Program-made: the position numbers and the translations under genes
NCBI RefSeq assembly: GCF_900105215.1
Contig: NZ_FOIP01000002.1
Coordinates: 1,612,001 to 1,676,000 of the forward strand
Source of the DNA: Lacrimispora sphenoides
Lineage (GTDB): Bacteria > Bacillota > Clostridia > Lachnospirales > Lachnospiraceae
Direction: 5' to 3'
DNA length: 64,000 nt
Part shown: one piece after another, positions 1-8,922 of the stretch
Layout: the number at the start of each line of letters is the position of its first letter
Position numbering within the stretch: position 1 is the first letter of the stretch
The notes under the pieces: generated by a model
The model's database searches: none
What the model saw: the letters and a program-made list of their open reading frames with translations, nothing else
What the model was told of the DNA's origin: nothing

Positions 1-2338
1 CCTTTGTGGCAAGAACCTTAACTCCCTTAATCTCTTTCACCTGATCCATTACATTTCCAAGAGAGTCTTTTGCAAGTTTGCTTTTTAACTTTTCATTCTC
101 AGAATGCAGGGCTTTTATTTCTTCTAAAAGGGACTGTAGTTTTTCCGTCAGGGATGATGGTGTTGTCTTGACAATCTTTGCTGCTTCAAGAAGCTCTTTT
201 TCTGTTTCCTGATAATAATGCATCAGGCCGTCTCCGGTCAGGGCTTCGATTCTCCGGACTCCGGCTGCGATACCGGTTTCAGACAGGATCTTAAAAGAGC
301 CAATGACTCCCGTATTGTTAATATGGGTGCCGCCGCAAAGCTCTGTGGAAAAGTCTCCCATTTTCACAACGCGGACCGAATCGCCGTATTTTTCCCCAAA
401 CAGTGCCATAGCACCTGATTTTTTGGCTTCCTCTAAAGACATGATTTCCGTTTTTACAGGAAGAGATTCCTTGATTTTCTCATTTACCAGAGTTTCCACC
501 TGTTGGATTTCCTTAAGTGTCATGGCTGAGAAATGAGTAAAGTCGAAACGCAGCCTGTCTCCGTCAACTAAGGAACCGGCCTGCTCTACATGATTGCCCA
601 GAACTGCTCTTAAGGCTTTCTGGAGAAGATGGGTTGCACTGTGGTTTTTCCCCGTATTCTGGCGGTTATTTTCACAAACCTTTAAGGTAACCACATCTCC
701 GGTCTGCAGCATTCCCTTTATCATTCTGCCCACATGGCCCACTTTTCCACCCTGTAAATGGATGGTATCTTCCACCTTAAATTCGCCCATATCACTTACG
801 ATTCTGCCTACATCGCCCTGCTGGCCTCCCATGGTTCCGTAAAATACGGTCTGTTCCGTCACAATGGTTCCGGTCTCTCCGTCGGTAAGCGCCTCCACTA
901 AGTCTGTTTCCGAAGTGAGAACAAGGATTTTGGAATCACAAACCAGCTTATCATAGCCGATAAACTCCGTTGTAATGGCAGGATCAATGGACTGGTAGAC
1001 AGTGACATCAGCCCCCATGTAATTGGTGGTTTTTCTGGCATTTCTGGCTGTTTCCCTCTGCTTTTGCATAGCAGCCTTAAAGCCGTCTTCATCCACACTG
1101 AAATTCTTTTCTTCCAGAATCTCCAGAGTCAGATCCAGAGGGAATCCGTAGGTATCATATAATTTGAAAGCATTCTCACCGGAAAGGATAGTGATCTTCT
1201 CTTTTATCATCTCCTCTTCCAGCTCGCCAAGTATTGCAAGGCCCTGGTCAATGGTCTTGTTAAACTTGTCTTCCTCCTGGGTCAGAACTTTTAGAATCAT
1301 AGCTTTCTTTTCTTCCAGCTCCGGATATCCATCCTTAGATAAGTCAATCACGGTGGCGGACAAGTCTGCAAGGAACTTTCCTTCGATTCCCAGAAGTCTT
1401 CCATGGCGGGCTGCTCTTCTTAAGAGGCGGCGGAGAACATAGCCCCGTCCCTCATTGGAGGGCATGATGCCATCGGATATCATAAAGGTACAGGACCGGA
1501 CGTGATCTGTGATCAGCCGAAGGGATACATCCACATCAGGATCCTTCTTGTATTCTGTCCGGGCCAGTTCAGCCACACGGTTTAAAAGAGCTTTAATGGT
1601 ATCCACATCAAAAATGGAATCTACATCCTGAACAACTACGGCCAGACGTTCCAGTCCCATGCCGGTATCAATGTTCTTCTGCTGTAATTCCTCATAATTT
1701 CCATGGCCGTCATTTTCAAACTGTGTGAATACATTATTCCACACTTCCATATAACGGTCGCATTCACAGCCAACGGTACAGTCTGGCTTGCCGCAGCCGT
1801 ACTTCTCTCCCCTGTCGTAGTAAATCTCAGAACAGGGGCCGCAGGGACCTGCGCCGTGCTCCCAGAAATTGTCTGCCTTTCCAAAACGGAAAATACGCTC
1901 GGGCGCAATGCCGATTTTCTTATTCCAGATTTCGAAGGCCTCATCGTCTTCCAGATATACGGAGGGATACAGCCTGTCCGGGTCAAGGCCGACTACCTGG
2001 GTCAAAAATTCCCATGACCAGTGAATCGCCTCATCCTTAAAATAATCCCCAAAGGAAAAGTTTCCCAGCATCTCAAAGAATGTGCCGTGGCGGGCTGTCT
2101 TGCCAACGTTCTCAATATCTCCTGTCCGGATACACTTCTGACAGGTAGTCACCCTTTTTCTTGGCGGGATTTCCTGGCCTGTAAAATATGGCTTAAGGGG
2201 AGCCATGCCCGAGTTGATTAACAACAAGCTGTTATCATTATGTGGAACCAGGGAGAAGCTTTTCATCGCCAGATGTCCCTTACTCTCAAAAAATTCAAGG
2301 AACATTCTCCTCAGTTCATTCACACCGTAGTTTTTCAC
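1..2338 (-). CDS. alaS: Alanyl-tRNA synthetase, 3' end beyond window
   Basis: Charges tRNA-Ala with alanine in the cytoplasm. About 779 residues are visible of a usual 870-880, so the C-terminal dimerisation part lies outside the window. The N-terminus starts VKNYGVNELRRMF, followed by the class II catalytic core (TRHGTFFEMLGNFSFGDYFK region written here as TARHGTFFEMLGNFSFG), the editing domain with the zinc motif HSATHLL and the matching CGGTH. The start is a GTG at 2338 preceded by GGAGG at 2347-2351; no ATG is in a better place. It is the second gene after a small membrane-protein ORF that ends 18 bases upstream, and both follow one promoter. No T-box antiterminator is visible in the short leader. 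Identification is firm. Confidence 0.97.
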   Translation of the reverse strand, partial: MKNYGVNELRRMFLEFFESKGHLAMKSFSLVPHNDNSLLLINSGMAPLKPYFTGQEIPPRKRVTTCQKCIRTGDIENVGKTARHGTFFEMLGNFSFGDYFKDEAIHWSWEFLTQVVGLDPDRLYPSVYLEDDEAFEIWNKKIGIAPERIFRFGKADNFWEHGAGPCGPCSEIYYDRGEKYGCGKPDCTVGCECDRYMEVWNNVFTQFENDGHGNYEELQQKNIDTGMGLERLAVVVQDVDSIFDVDTIKALLNRVAELARTEYKKDPDVDVSLRLITDHVRSCTFMISDGIMPSNEGRGYVLRRLLRRAARHGRLLGIEGKFLADLSATVIDLSKDGYPELEEKKAMILKVLTQEEDKFNKTIDQGLAILGELEEEMIKEKITILSGENAFKLYDTYGFPLDLTLEILEEKNFSVDEDGFKAAMQKQRETARNARKTTNYMGADVTVYQSIDPAITTEFIGYDKLVCDSKILVLTSETDLVEALTDGETGTIVTEQTVFYGTMGGQQGDVGRIVSDMGEFKVEDTIHLQGGKVGHVGRMIKGMLQTGDVVTLKVCENNRQNTGKNHSATHLLQKALRAVLGNHVEQAGSLVDGDRLRFDFTHFSAMTLKEIQQVETLVNEKIKESLPVKTEIMSLEEAKKSGAMALFGEKYGDSVRVVKMGDFSTELCGGTHINNTGVIGSFKILSETGIAAGVRRIEALTGDGLMHYYQETEKELLEAAKIVKTTPSSLTEKLQSLLEEIKALHSENEKLKSKLAKDSLGNVMDQVKEIKGVKVLATK

Positions 2339-2356
2339 GTTACTGTCCTCCGTTTG

Positions 2357-2506
2357 CTATTTTGTCTCTTTCGTCGCATTGCCGCTGTTTACGGCATCTT
2401 TATGATCTCTGTATTTCTTGCCGCATACGATACCGCCCCATGCAAGAAACAGGAAGAACAGAAATTTTATTGCGGTCTCCAATAAACTTGCAAATATAGC
2501 TGTCAT
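2357..2506 (-). CDS. Small single-pass membrane protein (49 aa) upstream of alaS
   Basis: A 49-residue reading frame starting MTAIFASLLETAIK. Residues about 10-29 form a hydrophobic segment (KFLFFLFLAWGGIVCG) followed by a charged tail (KKYRDHKD..., ending NATKETK), so it is probably a single-pass inner-membrane protein with a cytoplasmic C-terminus. The ATG follows GGGAGG with good spacing, the stop lies 18 bases before the alaS GTG, and a sigma-A-type promoter lies 45 bases upstream; all this makes it likely to be translated. It is too short for usual gene-calling cut-offs. I do not recognise a family with a known function; co-transcription with alaS is inferred. Confidence 0.7.
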   Translation of the reverse strand: MTAIFASLLETAIKFLFFLFLAWGGIVCGKKYRDHKDAVNSGNATKETK

Positions 2507-2550
2507 ATTTTTTTCCTCCCGAAAATTCATATAGTATCACTCATTTTACT

Positions 2551-2579
2551 ATCCTATCATATGGAATTTTATTTATCAA
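2551..2579 (-). promoter_or_regulatory. Promoter for small ORF-alaS
   Basis: On the minus strand TTGATA (2574-2579), a 17-base spacer and TAGGAT (2551-2556). It fits sigma-A and gives a leader of about 38 bases before the small ORF. Confidence 0.6.
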
Positions 2580-2611
2580 GATGTTGCTATGGAAATTTTT
2601 TCATTCAAAAT

Positions 2612-2639
2612 AAAAAAGTACGGTAAATACCGTACTTTT
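2612..2639 (-). terminator. Terminator after the LprI-like gene
   Basis: The stop codon of the LprI-like gene runs straight into a hairpin with arms AAAAGTACGGTA and TACCGTACTTTT separated by two bases, with T-rich flank on the minus strand. The A/T flanks make it potentially bidirectional, but only the minus strand has a gene to end. Confidence 0.75.
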
Positions 2640-3502
2640 TACTGTTCCTCTTTTAAAGAGAGGACATCCATGTATTCTGTTACCAAATCATAGGCCCGCG
2701 CCCTAGTGGACTCTGCCAAGGAAGCAGTGTACTCAACCTCTTCCAGGCTTCCGCCGCTGTATTTTTTTGCGGCCTCTTCTGCCTTTGCATCCCTGCTTTT
2801 GATCCATGCCTGCTGTGAGGTTTCAAGGGTTTCCTTATCTTCGTCAGTCAACCCTTCTATAATAGCGGTATAAATCGCATTCTGTTCCCTGTTCCACAGC
2901 TTAAATTCCTTATCTACCAGGACTTTCATGGAATAGGTATTTGAATCTCCTGATTCCTCCCGCATCTTTTTGATCTGGGCATCCAGTTCCAGCAAATGCT
3001 TTTGATAATAGGCTGCCCCCTCCGCAGGAGCGGCTGCATTCGCCTGCCGGCTTTTTAAATCCGGACTTATGGGAGAGATTACAGTTTCCTCTATGGAAGC
3101 CTCGTTAGAGTTTTCCTCTGCCTGGGGAACCGGTTCTGCCTGGTCAGAAACTGCAGCACTTTTCATCCGAAGCTCGGCATCTGCCGGCTGGGATCTGTTT
3201 TCCGCTGCGGTTTCAGCATTTGGGGCGGCTGCCGGACCGGCTTTTCTCATCTTTGATTCCGCTGCAGAAGCAGGCGCTTCCTGGGGAGCCGCCATATCCG
3301 CTGAAAACAATTCCGGCGTTCCGCCATAGCCTTTTGCCTCTGCTTGGTCATCCGGAATTTCGGAGTTTGAAAGCCCAGTGATTCCCAAAGGATCCGAAAC
3401 ATTTTCCTTGCTTTTTATAAACGTGGATGTGGCAAGGGTTATGAGGATCCCGATGACCAGAATGCTTCCAATTACAATCCAAATTCCTCTATTTTTATTC
3501 AT
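2639..3502 (-). CDS. Membrane-anchored LprI-like (DUF1311) protein
   Basis: 287 residues. Residues about 7-29 (IWIVIGSILVIGILITLAT) form an N-terminal anchor without a lipobox, so the rest is probably extracytoplasmic. Residues about 40-165 are a low-complexity Ala/Glu/Pro/Ser linker with no fold visible. The C-terminal about 115 residues match the LprI-like pattern: regular helices with WNREQNAIY, a QAWIKSRD block, a GGS turn and a closing TRARAYDLV helix. LprI homologues include a mycobacterial lysozyme inhibitor, but many members have no known role, and binding of lysozyme here is only a possibility. The gene stands alone between rnhA and the alaS pair and ends in its own terminator. RBS is AGGATGA. 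Confidence 0.7.
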   Translation of the reverse strand: MNKNRGIWIVIGSILVIGILITLATSTFIKSKENVSDPLGITGLSNSEIPDDQAEAKGYGGTPELFSADMAAPQEAPASAAESKMRKAGPAAAPNAETAAENRSQPADAELRMKSAAVSDQAEPVPQAEENSNEASIEETVISPISPDLKSRQANAAAPAEGAAYYQKHLLELDAQIKKMREESGDSNTYSMKVLVDKEFKLWNREQNAIYTAIIEGLTDEDKETLETSQQAWIKSRDAKAEEAAKKYSGGSLEEVEYTASLAESTRARAYDLVTEYMDVLSLKEEQ

Positions 3503-3632
3503 GAAATATCATCCTAACCTATTTGATGAAAATAACATAGCACAAATAAAAAAGAAAGAAAATAGGAATTCGCAATTAGTAAGACATTGTAAGAGATATG
3601 TAAGTTTTTGGCATTTTCCAATGCTTGCCATA

Positions 3633-4109
3633 TCATATCCCTTCGTCGACCTGCAGATCATCTCCATCTGCAGCGCTTGTGGCCAGCACGTCACACCTCT
3701 CATTCTGAGGGTGGCCGGCATGTCCCTTTACCCAGTGAAAAGTCACCTGATGAGGTTCTATGGCCTTTAACAGCCTTTCCCATAGGTCAATGTTCTTTAC
3801 AGGGCCGCTTTTGCCCCTCTTCCAGTTGTTTTTTACCCAATTCTCAATCCAATGCTGATTAAATGCGTCTGTCACATATTTGGAATCAGAGTATAGTTCT
3901 ACCTGACATGGCCTGGTTAACGCTTCCAGACCTGCAATGGCCGCCATAAGTTCCATACGGTTGTTGGTGGTTTTTACATATCCACCTGACATGGTTTTTT
4001 CGTGGAGCTGCCCTTTGGAATCAGTAAATTGCAAAACCGCGCCATAGCCTCCTGGCCCGTCAGGGTTTCCTCTTGCAGCTCCGTCGGTAAATAATTGTAC
4101 TTTCGTCAC
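3633..4109 (-). CDS. rnhA: Ribonuclease HI
   Basis: Cleaves the RNA strand of RNA-DNA hybrids. 158 residues, the normal length of a bacterial one-domain RNase HI. The four catalytic carboxylates are visible as D9 ([11 protein letters not shown]), E53 (NNRMELMAA), D75 (LYSDSKYV) and D140 (NERCDVLA), and the basic handle region with [10 protein letters not shown] (91-100) is present. It begins 15 bases after the beta-CASP nuclease gene and is probably co-transcribed with it. A second RNase H type, rnhB, is present at 19.8-20.4 kb, so the genome has both. Confidence 0.95.
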   Translation of the reverse strand: MTKVQLFTDGAARGNPDGPGGYGAVLQFTDSKGQLHEKTMSGGYVKTTNNRMELMAAIAGLEALTRPCQVELYSDSKYVTDAFNQHWIENWVKNNWKRGKSGPVKNIDLWERLLKAIEPHQVTFHWVKGHAGHPQNERCDVLATSAADGDDLQVDEGI

Positions 4110-4124
4110 TTTCTTTTGTTCTCC

Positions 4125-5726
4125 TTATCTATCCCATTTATCACATAAAGAATTAATTTGATCCGCAAATTTGGCAAGATCTTTATTGGCTCCGCCTTCG
4201 TTATGACGGATAACCTGCAAAAGCCTTTCGCCGGCAGCAAAAAGCCTTCCATAAACACCCACTGGTTTTTTTGAGATTTCCGGTCCTTTGACAACTGCAA
4301 CACCCTCTGTCTCATCCAGCCATCTCCCAAGGGAAAGATCATAAACAGAACCGGAGTGAGGGGCCTTTACCCTGTATCCGTAATCCTTCTCAAGGAGCTG
4401 CTCAAAGGAGCTGCAAACCAGATCATCACCGTGTACCAGAAATACTTGTCGCGGTTTTTCTTCAAAAGCGTTCAACCAGGCAATCAATCCTTCCATATCT
4501 GCGTGGGAACTCATTCCCTCCATCTGTTCTATATGGGCTTCCACCTGAATGGTTTCGCCAAACAGCCTTACTTCACTGCAGCCTTCAATCAGGCTCCTTC
4601 CCAAGGTTCCTATGGACTGGTATCCGGTGAAAACGATCGTACAAGACCGTCTCCATAAATTATGCTTTAAGTGATGGCGGATACGGCCTGCATCACACAT
4701 GCCCGCCGCTGAAATGATTACTTTTGGTTTTGAATTAAAATTAATGTTCTTGGATTCTTCACTGGTAACCGACAGCTTCAGGCCTGGAAAGGATATGGGG
4801 TTGATACCTTTCATGACCAGTTCCTTTGTTTCTTCATCATAGCAGTCTACCAGATTATCTTTAAAAATTTGGGTTGCTTCCACTGCCAGAGGGCTGTCGA
4901 CATAAACCTCAAACCCATCATGACCGGTGACCAGCTTCTCTGCTTTGATTCGGCGGAACATATAAAGGAGCTCCTGGGTCCTTCCCACTGCAAATGCGGG
5001 TATTACCACGTTTCCACCACTGTCAAGGGTCTTTTGGACAATGCCTGCAAGAATGGAAACATGATCCGGTATCACACCGTGAAGCCGGTCTCCGTAGGTG
5101 CATTCCATAACCACATAATCCGCCTCTTTTATGTAGTGAGGGTCACGGATTAAGGGCTTGTTCTTGTTGCCGATATCACCGGAAAATACGATTTTTTTAG
5201 AGATTCCGCCTTCTGTGATCCAGATTTCAACAGAGGCGGAACCAAGAAGATGGCCTACGTCTATAAAGCGGATAGTAAAGCCATCCTCCAGTTCCACCTT
5301 TTCGTTGTAATTGTAGGAATGAAACAGCTCCAATACGCCCATGGCATCATTGATTCCGTACAGGGGTTCTTCTTCCGGGAGGCCAGCCCGCCTGGCTTTT
5401 CTGTTCTTCCATTCTGTTTCAGACTCCTGAATATGGGCGCTGTCCTTCAGCATAATTCCGCAAAGATCGGCGGTTGCCACGGTGGAGATCACCCGTCCCC
5501 GGAACCCTCTTGCATAGATAAAAGGAAGCATTCCTGCGTGATCGATATGGGCATGGGTCAAAAGAACATAATCAATTTCCGCATAGCTGACTGGCAGATC
5601 CACATTTACAAATTTATCAATCCCCTGCTCCATACCGCAGTCCACAAGGATTTTAAAACCGGCAGCTTCCAGATAATGACAGCTCCCGGTTACCTCGCGG
5701 GCTGCGCCGATGAACATTAATTTCAT
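4125..5726 (-). CDS. Beta-CASP metallo-beta-lactamase-fold ribonuclease
   Basis: 533 residues. The N-terminus MKLMFIGAAREVTGSCH and the zinc motif HAHIDHAG at 58-65 place it in the metallo-beta-lactamase fold; the beta-CASP insert and the later IISAAGMCDAGRIRHHL and VEAHIEQMEGMSSHAD blocks are those of CPSF-like RNA-processing enzymes. Family members are endo/exoribonucleases acting in the cytoplasm. It is not RNase J: length, N-terminus and C-terminus resemble the bacterial CPSF/TTHA0252 group more. The about 70 residues after the catalytic domain (RWLDETEGVAVVKG onward) are an extra C-terminal region of unknown role. The ATG at 5726 follows AGGAGG. It lies directly upstream of rnhA, which suits a shared RNA-degradation role. 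Confidence 0.9.
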   Translation of the reverse strand: MKLMFIGAAREVTGSCHYLEAAGFKILVDCGMEQGIDKFVNVDLPVSYAEIDYVLLTHAHIDHAGMLPFIYARGFRGRVISTVATADLCGIMLKDSAHIQESETEWKNRKARRAGLPEEEPLYGINDAMGVLELFHSYNYNEKVELEDGFTIRFIDVGHLLGSASVEIWITEGGISKKIVFSGDIGNKNKPLIRDPHYIKEADYVVMECTYGDRLHGVIPDHVSILAGIVQKTLDSGGNVVIPAFAVGRTQELLYMFRRIKAEKLVTGHDGFEVYVDSPLAVEATQIFKDNLVDCYDEETKELVMKGINPISFPGLKLSVTSEESKNINFNSKPKVIISAAGMCDAGRIRHHLKHNLWRRSCTIVFTGYQSIGTLGRSLIEGCSEVRLFGETIQVEAHIEQMEGMSSHADMEGLIAWLNAFEEKPRQVFLVHGDDLVCSSFEQLLEKDYGYRVKAPHSGSVYDLSLGRWLDETEGVAVVKGPEISKKPVGVYGRLFAAGERLLQVIRHNEGGANKDLAKFADQINSLCDKWDR

Positions 5727-5769
5727 AAAGCCCTCCTGTTGTACCTGTTTTTTGTATTATACCATTAAT

Positions 5770-7245
5770 TTAGATAATAATGCAAATCATACCGCCATTA
5801 CTATCGTTAATTATTTTTTGGAGGGTGTCCTGAAGTTTTATTTGACAGTCTTCCGTAAGCTGGGAAACTTTTTGCTGAATGCCGTCTTCCACGATCTGTT
5901 CAATGGATTTTCCAAAGATATTGGTGTTCCATATTCCATCTTCGCTATCTCTTGCATTTTCTTTAATGTAAGCGATCAGATCTTCTGCCTGCTGTTCGCT
6001 TCCGACAATAGGAGCGATCTCCGTCTGGATATGGGCTTTGATTAAATTGATGGAAGGTGCTTCTGCCCGCATTTTTACTCCGTATTTATTACCGTGCTTA
6101 ATGACTTCCGGTTCATCCAGTATAATTTCGGACCGTTCCGGAGTTACGATTCCATAACCTTTGAAACGAACCTGGCTCATGGCCTGATTAACCTTTTCGT
6201 ATTCTGCCTTCATCTTTGCAAGCTCGCTTAAGGTTTGCATCAACTGGTATTCTCCCTCTATCGGAAGCCCTACATAGTCGCTTAAAATCTGATAATAATA
6301 ACTGTCATCCACATCCATTGCAACGGATACGCTGCCGTCGGCCATATTTAAGTTCTGGATCTTAATGGACCGGACGCTTTCTGTTGATCCGTCAAATAAG
6401 TCTGATGATACGTCCTTCATGTGGGATACTTTTTTTACCATATCTTTTGCAGCCTGGATTACCTGGGCTTTCAGCCAGTGGGTAGCAGGGAGGATCTCAA
6501 GCCATTTAGGAATGAAGAAATCCATTTCTGTTACAGGGAATTCCTTTAATACCCGTTCAAGGATGTTATTTACGTCATCCTTCTTTAACTGTTCACAGTT
6601 AATGGGCATGACCGTTACCCCGTATTTCTGGCTTATATCCTTTGAAAGAGCCGCTGTTTCCTCAGAATACGGCCTTGCAGAATTGAGCAGAATAATAAAT
6701 GGTTTCCCAAGGTTTTTTAATTCCTGTACGGTACGCTCTTCTGCAGCTATGTAGTTGGGACGCTTCAGTTCGCCGATGGAACCGTCTGTGGTTATGACTA
6801 CGCCAATGGTAGAATGGTCATTAATGACCTTTCTGGTTCCGATTTCTGCCGCTTTTGTAAAAGGGATCTCGTAATCAAACCAGGGTGTTTTCACAAGCCG
6901 CTCTTCATCATTTTCAATGTGACCGGCAGCACCGTCTACCATAAAGCCTACACAGTCGATCAAGCGGACTTTTGTTTCGATCTCATCTCCCAAACGGATG
7001 GTTGCCGCTTCTTTGGGGATGAATTTTGGTTCTGTGGTCATGATGGTTTTTCCTGCCGCACTCTGGGGCAGTTCGTCCCTTGTCTGAGTTTTCTGGTGTT
7101 CATCCTCCATGCCCGGCAGAACCATTAATTCCATAAAACGCTTGATAAAAGTCGACTTTCCTGTTCTTACCGGCCCCACAACTCCAATGTAGATTTCTCC
7201 GTTGGTTCGGGCTTTGATATCATTGTATACGTTATAATTGTCCAT
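5770..7245 (-). CDS. spoIVA: Stage IV sporulation protein A (spore coat ATPase)
   Basis: Forms the basement layer of the spore coat on the forespore surface in the mother cell, polymerising with ATP hydrolysis. 491 residues, almost the length of the Bacillus protein. The Walker A motif GPVRTGKS is at 24-31 and the N-terminal half is a TRAFAC-type NTPase; the C-terminal half ends in a short hydrophobic tail (GGMICIII), as needed for recruitment by the SpoVM-type anchor. It is single, behind a mother-cell sigma-type promoter at 7271-7299. This gene alone marks the organism as an endospore former. Confidence 0.96.
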   Translation of the reverse strand: MDNYNVYNDIKARTNGEIYIGVVGPVRTGKSTFIKRFMELMVLPGMEDEHQKTQTRDELPQSAAGKTIMTTEPKFIPKEAATIRLGDEIETKVRLIDCVGFMVDGAAGHIENDEERLVKTPWFDYEIPFTKAAEIGTRKVINDHSTIGVVITTDGSIGELKRPNYIAAEERTVQELKNLGKPFIILLNSARPYSEETAALSKDISQKYGVTVMPINCEQLKKDDVNNILERVLKEFPVTEMDFFIPKWLEILPATHWLKAQVIQAAKDMVKKVSHMKDVSSDLFDGSTESVRSIKIQNLNMADGSVSVAMDVDDSYYYQILSDYVGLPIEGEYQLMQTLSELAKMKAEYEKVNQAMSQVRFKGYGIVTPERSEIILDEPEVIKHGNKYGVKMRAEAPSINLIKAHIQTEIAPIVGSEQQAEDLIAYIKENARDSEDGIWNTNIFGKSIEQIVEDGIQQKVSQLTEDCQIKLQDTLQKIINDSNGGMICIII

Positions 7246-7270
7246 AAAGATTCCCCCTTCTGTGCTGTTA

Positions 7271-7299
7271 TACTATATGCATGGGAGAAAGGATTATTC
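7271..7299 (-). promoter_or_regulatory. Sigma-E/K-type sporulation promoter for spoIVA
   Basis: On the minus strand GAATAAT (7293-7299), a 13-base spacer and CATATAGTA (7271-7279), which fits the CATANNNTA -10 pattern of mother-cell sporulation sigma factors; no TTGACA-like -35 is present. It lies about 25 bases before the spoIVA ATG, which follows a purine-rich GGGGGAA. Confidence 0.6.
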
Positions 7300-7364
7300 C
7301 CTTTTATTTTTCACGCCGCTTCTCTTTTATAATCGCATTTGGACTGGTGAAAAAGGAATAAATT

Positions 7365-7405
7365 AAGGATGGCAAAGCAGCTTTTACACTTCTTTTGCCA
7401 TCCTT
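7365..7405 (-). terminator. Hairpin ending the liv operon
   Basis: Arms AAGGATGGCAAA (7365-7376) and TTTGCCATCCTT (7394-7405) pair perfectly around a 17-base loop. On the minus strand it follows livF by about 30 bases and separates the liv operon from the spoIVA promoter; the T tract is interrupted. Confidence 0.55.
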
Positions 7406-7437
7406 TAAAAATCTGGTATTCTGCGAAATCCACATGA

Positions 7438-8148
7438 TTATTCGCTTAAATATGCCTTCTTTACCGAATCATTATTCATCAGTTCATGGGCATTGCCGCT
7501 TAACACTATGGCCCCTGTTTCCAGAACATAAGCACGGTTTGCAATGGACAAAGCCTTTTTTGCGTTTTGCTCCACCAACAATACCGTTGTTCCTGACTTG
7601 TTTACTTCCTGAATAATATCAAAAATCTCATTCACGTAAATCGGGGAAAGGCCCATGGAGGGCTCGTCAAGCACAATCACCTTTGGATGGCTCATCAGTG
7701 CACGTCCCATGGCTAACATCTGCTGCTCTCCGCCGCTTAAAGTTCCCGCAGGCTGGTTCTTTCTCTCCAGAAGCCTTGGGAAACGTTTGTAGATCATCTG
7801 CAGGGTTTCTTCTATCTCATTTTTATCCCGTCTTGTATAAGCGCCCAGCTTTAAATTTTCATAAACACTCAAAGCTGCAAACACCCGCCGTCCTTCCGGT
7901 ACATGAGCCATACCCATGCCCACAATTTTATCGCCCCGGATTCTTGTGATATCCTGGCCATCAAACTGGATGGTACCGGAGGTCGCCTTTAAAAGACCGG
8001 TTATGGTATGAAGGGTCGTGGTTTTTCCAGCGCCGTTGGCGCCGATCAGGGCTACGATCTCACCCTCGTTTACTTCAAAGGAAATATTCTTAAGCGCCTT
8101 GATGACGCCATAATATACTTCTAAGTCTTTTACTTCAAGTAGTGCCAT
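7438..8148 (-). CDS. livF: Branched-chain amino acid ABC transporter ATPase LivF
   Basis: One of the two cytoplasmic ATPases that drive the LivHM permease. 236 residues, typical of LivF. Walker A GANGAGKT is at 36-43, the signature LSGGEQQMLAMGRAL and Walker B VIVLDEPSMGLSP follow. It is the last gene of livJ-H-M-G-F and starts 13 bases after livG. LivF lacks the extended C-terminal tail found in LivG, which agrees with the order of the two ATPases. Confidence 0.95.
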   Translation of the reverse strand: MALLEVKDLEVYYGVIKALKNISFEVNEGEIVALIGANGAGKTTTLHTITGLLKATSGTIQFDGQDITRIRGDKIVGMGMAHVPEGRRVFAALSVYENLKLGAYTRRDKNEIEETLQMIYKRFPRLLERKNQPAGTLSGGEQQMLAMGRALMSHPKVIVLDEPSMGLSPIYVNEIFDIIQEVNKSGTTVLLVEQNAKKALSIANRAYVLETGAIVLSGNAHELMNNDSVKKAYLSE

Positions 8149-8161
8149 TCCTTAAGCCTCC

Positions 8162-8920
8162 TTATTCTCCCAGATATGCCTTGATAACTTCCGGATCATT
8201 GAGCACATCCGCCGTTTTTCCCTGGGTAAGCACCTGGCCGAAATTCAGTACGGTCAGTCTTTCGCAAATGCCGGAAACAAGCTTCATATCGTGTTCAATG
8301 AGCAGAATGGTCATATCAAAATTATCCCGTACAAAGCGTATGGTATCCATAAGCTCTGTGGTTTCATTGGGATTCATACCGGCTGCCGGCTCATCCAAAA
8401 GCAAAAGCTTAGGACCTGTGGCAAGGGCACGGGCGATCTCCAGCTTCCTTTGTTTTCCGTATGGAAGGTTGGAAGCGAGGATATCCTTTTCTTCATCAAG
8501 GCCAAATACTTTTAAAAGCTCTATGGCCCGCTGATCCATCTCTTTTTCCACCTTAAAGTACTTAGGCAGGCGGAGAATTCCTGTTACCGTCCCATAGGAA
8601 TAGGCGTTGTGAAGACCGGTCTTAACATTATCAAGAACCGTTAATTCCTTAAACAGACGGATATTCTGAAAGGTTCTTGCGATTCCGGCCCTGTTGATAT
8701 CCACTGTCTTTTTCCCTGTTATGTTTTCTCCGTCCAAGAAAATAGTGCCTGTATTAGGTTTATAAACACCAGTTAAAAGGTTAAAGATCGTGGTTTTACC
8801 GGCACCGTTTGGGCCGATAAGACCATAAAGCTGTCCTTTTTCAATGTTGATGCTGAAATTATCTACGGCGCGCAGTCCGCCAAAGGATATTCCAAGATTC
8901 TTGATTTCCAGTAAAGCCAT
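8162..8920 (-). CDS. livG: Branched-chain amino acid ABC transporter ATPase LivG
   Basis: Second ATPase of the branched-chain amino acid importer. 252 residues with Walker A GPNGAGKT at 36-43, the long LivG-type helical insert, the signature LPYGKQRKLEIARAL (an L-P-Y-G-K-Q form typical of LivG rather than LSGGQ), Walker B LLLLDEPAAGMNP and the H-loop IEHDMKLV. It follows livM by two bases. Confidence 0.95.
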   Translation of the reverse strand: MALLEIKNLGISFGGLRAVDNFSINIEKGQLYGLIGPNGAGKTTIFNLLTGVYKPNTGTIFLDGENITGKKTVDINRAGIARTFQNIRLFKELTVLDNVKTGLHNAYSYGTVTGILRLPKYFKVEKEMDQRAIELLKVFGLDEEKDILASNLPYGKQRKLEIARALATGPKLLLLDEPAAGMNPNETTELMDTIRFVRDNFDMTILLIEHDMKLVSGICERLTVLNFGQVLTQGKTADVLNDPEVIKAYLGE

Positions 8921-8922
8921 GG

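Noticed and set aside
218..2221. Several plus-strand reading frames of 60-116 codons opposite alaS
   Set aside because: They lie antisense to a continuous, clearly conserved AlaRS frame and have no ribosome binding sites or recognisable domains.
2339..2550. T-box leader for alaS or (28819-28890) for serS
   Set aside because: Leaders are only about 40-65 bases, and no T-box sequence or antiterminator hairpin is present.
3601..3632. Terminator for rnhA
   Set aside because: Only a five-base GCATT/AATGC stem with a short interrupted T run; too weak to list.
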